Positions 61,409-64,000 of a stretch of 64,000 nt of DNA are shown one piece after another; the first letter of the stretch is position 1; the number at the start of each line of letters is the position of its first letter. The notes beneath the pieces were generated by a model. That model saw only the letters and a program-made list of their open reading frames with translations. It ran no database searches and was not told the origin of the DNA. Source of the DNA: Tetrahymena elliotti 4EA (taxonomy: Eukaryota > Ciliophora > Oligohymenophorea > Hymenostomatida > Tetrahymenidae); contig JH720299.1 of NCBI GenBank assembly GCA_000231825.2, positions 642,490 through 706,489 on the forward strand, given 5' to 3'. A program made the translations under genes and the position numbers.

Positions 61409-61936
61409 AATTATTCAATTTTTTTAACTCTTTTATAAATAAATAAGGCAAATTAATACTAAAAAATAAGAACATATACAAATAATTATACTTGATAATT
61501 AAAGATATTTAATCCAAATTAAATATTAGAAGGAGCCTATAAATAAAAAGCATATTAAATGATTAAAATCAATATGTGCTTTCTTTTTAATTATAAAATC
61601 TAACACCTAATTATGTTATGCTTTTGACTTATTGAATGGAAATAATTACTTATTAAAAAATTTCTAAGAGCTCTATTATTTTTATAAATCAAATAAGTAA
61701 ATTCTTTATTAAAAAAACAAATAAAAATGTCTAAATTTAAGATCTATTCTTCAATAAAATAAACTAAAATTATTACTTTGATAAATTTTCAAAATTTAAA
61801 ATTTTATTTTAAAAAATTTAAATTCCATGGAAGATTAATTTTTTAGCTATTATGTTTTAAGTAAAAATAAAGATGAATGAAAAAAACTTAAAGCATAATT
61901 TTCATTTGAATTTAACCAATTTAAAAAAAGAAATAA
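61409..61936. other. Divergent promoter region between the beta-helix gene and LRR cassette gene 2
   Basis: These 528 bases separate two genes transcribed away from each other and must contain both promoters. No specific element could be identified beyond A/T tracts. Confidence 0.5.
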
Positions 61937-64000
61937 ATGTCAATATACGATAAGAAATATTTTACAAATCTTGGTGATGTACTTCAATTTCCTTAAAGAT
62001 AAAAAAAAATTTTAATATTTATCTATTTAAAGTTACAAAACTCTAATTTAACTTCAGAATTAAATCTTCATATTGATTTCAGGTAAAATTATTAATTTTT
62101 CTTTATGGCAAGAATAGTGTTTCTAATTCAATTATGTATAAGTCAAGAATTTAATTTACGACCTATGACTAACTAATTTTGGTTGGTTTGCTTGATATTT
62201 TTTGAGGTCGTTTATTCATTTTTATTTACTTAAATATCTTTCTTCATTTAAAATTTTTTTAATAAATTTTTAAAGTAAGAATAATATTGATGAAATGGGT
62301 ACATAAAGATTAGGATCTGAGCTAGCAAAATGCTCTAATCTCTAAATTTTAACTCTTAACCTAAGGTAAATAGTACTTCAATATTTATTAAGCATTTTTG
62401 AATGAATAAATAAAAATCGATTTTGATTTTTAAGAACTGACTGATTAATTTTTATTAATTTACTTAATTTTTGTTTGGCTCATTAATTAATTTTTATTTG
62501 TAGTTTGTTTTCCGATTATTTTGAATATTTTATGTTTGTCTTATAATTTTTAGAATTTCTTATTCAATATTTATTTTTATACTTTTTTAAAAGAGGGAGT
62601 ACAATTGGTGAAATAGGTTCATAAGGATTAGGAACTGGTTTAGCTTAATGCTTTAAACTCTAAACTTTGACTCTTAGCCTAAGGTAAAAATAGTGTTTAA
62701 AATGATGCATTTTTGGATGAATGAATAATTAACTTTTATTTATGGGTAATTGAATGTCTAATTTTAATTGGTTTATTGAGTAGTTATTTATTTTTATGTG
62801 TTGCTTTAATATTTAATTCAAATTTTATGCTTTTCTGATTCTTTATAATTCTTATTCAATATTTATTTTTATAATTTTTTTTAGTAATAGTAATGTTGGT
62901 GAAACAGATGCATAATAGTTAGGATCTAGCTTAGCAAAATGCTCTAATCTCTAAACTTTAACTCTTGACCTCTAGTAAAAATAGTCTTTTAATATTAATT
63001 TTGCCATTTTGAATTAATATATAAAGATTTTAATTATAAGCTACTGATAAACTAACGAATTTAGGTTGATTTACTTTATATTTTTTTTTGGTTTTCGGGC
63101 TCATTTTAGTTTTTTTCAGATTTAATTCTAATTTTTATGTTTTTCTCACTCTTTCTCAATATTTATTTTTACAATTTTTTAAAAGTTGCAATAAAATTGG
63201 TGAAATGGGTACATTAGGAATAGGATAGGGTTTATCACAATGCTCTCATCTCTCGATTTTGAATCTTGACCTATGGTAAAAATAGAGTTGTTATATTAAC
63301 TATTCATTTTTAAATGAATAAATAAAGATTTTAATTTATGTGCAACTGACTGAATAATTTGGGCTTGATATTTGTTTGGTTGTTCATTGGTTCATTTTTA
63401 TTTGTTCTTCCCAAAATTAATTCAAATTTTAATATTTTTCTAAGTATTTTAAATATCTCTATATTAAATATTTTTTTTGAATTCTAAATTAAAAGTGAAA
63501 ATAATATTGGAGAAATGGGCTCATAAGGATTAGGATCTGGTTTTGCAAAATGCTCTAAACTCTAATCTTTGAATCTTTCTCTAATGTAAAGTGTTTGATA
63601 TAATATGTGTTTTTGAATGAATAGTAAAGACATTAATTTATGAAAACTCCCTTATTAATAGCTTTACTTGATTTTTGTTTAGCCCATTCATTCATTTTTA
63701 TTTGTTCTTCTCAAATATTCTAAATATTTCTTTATTCAATGTATGTTTTTATTATTTTTTAAAAGTTAAAATAATATTGGAGAAATGGGCTCATAAGGAT
63801 TAGGATCTGGTTTAGCACAATGCCTTAATCTCTAAACTTTGATTATTGACATTAGGTAATAAAAATAGAGTTTTGATATTAATCATGTATTTTATAAATA
63901 ATAAGAAAAATGTTTTTTTCAATTTAACTCAAATTTTTATTCACAACTTTTAAATATTTCAACATTCCATATTTTTTTTATTAATTTTTAAAAGTGAGAA
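61937..64000 (+). CDS. LRR cassette protein 2 (5' part; continues past the window end)
   Basis: Exons: 61937..62082, 62276..62365, 62594..62683, 62885..62974, 63186..63275, 63496..63585, 63766..63855, and 63995.. (cut by the window end). The first exon is 146 bp, exactly as in LRR cassette gene 1, and encodes MSIYDKKYFTNLGDVLQF and ends in the half-repeat SNLTSELNLHIDF. Exons 2-7 are each exactly 90 bp, phase 2 on both sides, each coding one RNase-inhibitor-like LRR (NNIGEMGSQGLGSGLAKCSK type). All donors are GT and all acceptors AG, with no TGA in frame, so the visible part looks functional. No signal peptide. Exons 6 and 7 are close in sequence, suggesting recent duplication of neighbouring units. 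Confidence 0.85.
62276..64000 (+). repeat. Tandem LRR exon-intron units, array 2
   Basis: Unit starts at 62276, 62594, 62885, 63186, 63496, 63766 and 63995 give periods of 318, 291, 301, 310, 270 and 229 bp. Intron words such as TTTTTATTTGTTCTTC, GCCCATTCATTCATTTTTAT and TGAATGAATA recur at similar positions in several introns, and related words occur in the introns of the minus-strand locus near 15 kb. Confidence 0.8.

Noticed and set aside
1..64000. Telomere repeats, CRISPR arrays, bacterial promoters, Shine-Dalgarno sites and rho-independent terminators
   Set aside because: No CCCCAA/GGGGTT arrays or spaced repeats were seen, and the gene structure (spliced exons, reassigned stop codons) is eukaryotic, so bacterial signals were not annotated.

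Overview
The window reads as protist, not bacterial, DNA. It is about 75-80% A+T, long reading frames run through many in-frame TAA and TAG codons in glutamine-rich contexts, and they end only at TGA. Introns are short, A/T-rich, begin GTAA/GTAAA and end TTTAG/AAAAG. TAA/TAG = Gln with TGA as the sole stop is the Tetrahymena-type ciliate nuclear code, so this is most likely ciliate (Tetrahymena-like oligohymenophorean) nuclear DNA. No telomere repeat, tRNA, rRNA or CRISPR array was seen. All gene models were built by reading both strands with that code and joining exons at GT...AG borders. The complete models were checked for reading-frame consistency (summed exon length divisible by 3).

Layout: 3.4-8.3 kb (+) is a Q/N/S-rich coiled-coil protein. 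9.6-26 kb (+) is a decaying tandem array of one two-pass membrane-protein family: complete copies at 9576-13342 and 20381-24065, broken copies or fragments at 16952, 17971 and 25130. A degenerate minus-strand leucine-rich-repeat (LRR) gene sits inside this array at 14577-16615. 27.9-35.2 kb (+) is an eight-exon P4-type ATPase (lipid flippase). 36.8-39.0 kb (+) is a B-box plus WD40 protein. 40.3-43.4 kb (+) is an intact LRR gene in which every repeat is its own exon. 43.9-45.3 kb holds an orphan ORF and a dead Tc1/mariner-type transposase. 46.1-46.6 kb (+) is an OsmC-family protein. 47.0-55.2 kb (-) is a 2611-residue LRR protein with a C-terminal membrane domain. 57.4-61.4 kb (-) is a single-exon 1332-residue protein with a secretory signal, repeated beta-helix-like sequence, a Cys-rich linker and about eight membrane segments. 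61.9 kb to the window end (+) is the 5' part of a second intact-looking LRR cassette gene.

The most striking structure is the LRR cassette family, seen at three loci. Each internal exon is 90 bp (occasionally 93), encodes one RNase-inhibitor-like LRR, and is bounded by phase-2 introns on both sides, so exons can be gained, lost or skipped without changing frame. Flanking intron sequence is also shared between units and between loci, so the amplified unit is exon plus intron (about 180-320 bp).

Biologically the window is dominated by membrane and surface-type proteins (two-pass family, P4-ATPase, LRR-membrane protein, beta-helix multi-pass protein) and repeat-based binding scaffolds (LRR, WD40). 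Tandem duplication and pseudogenes are common. No operon-like logic applies; genes are individually spaced and lie on both strands.
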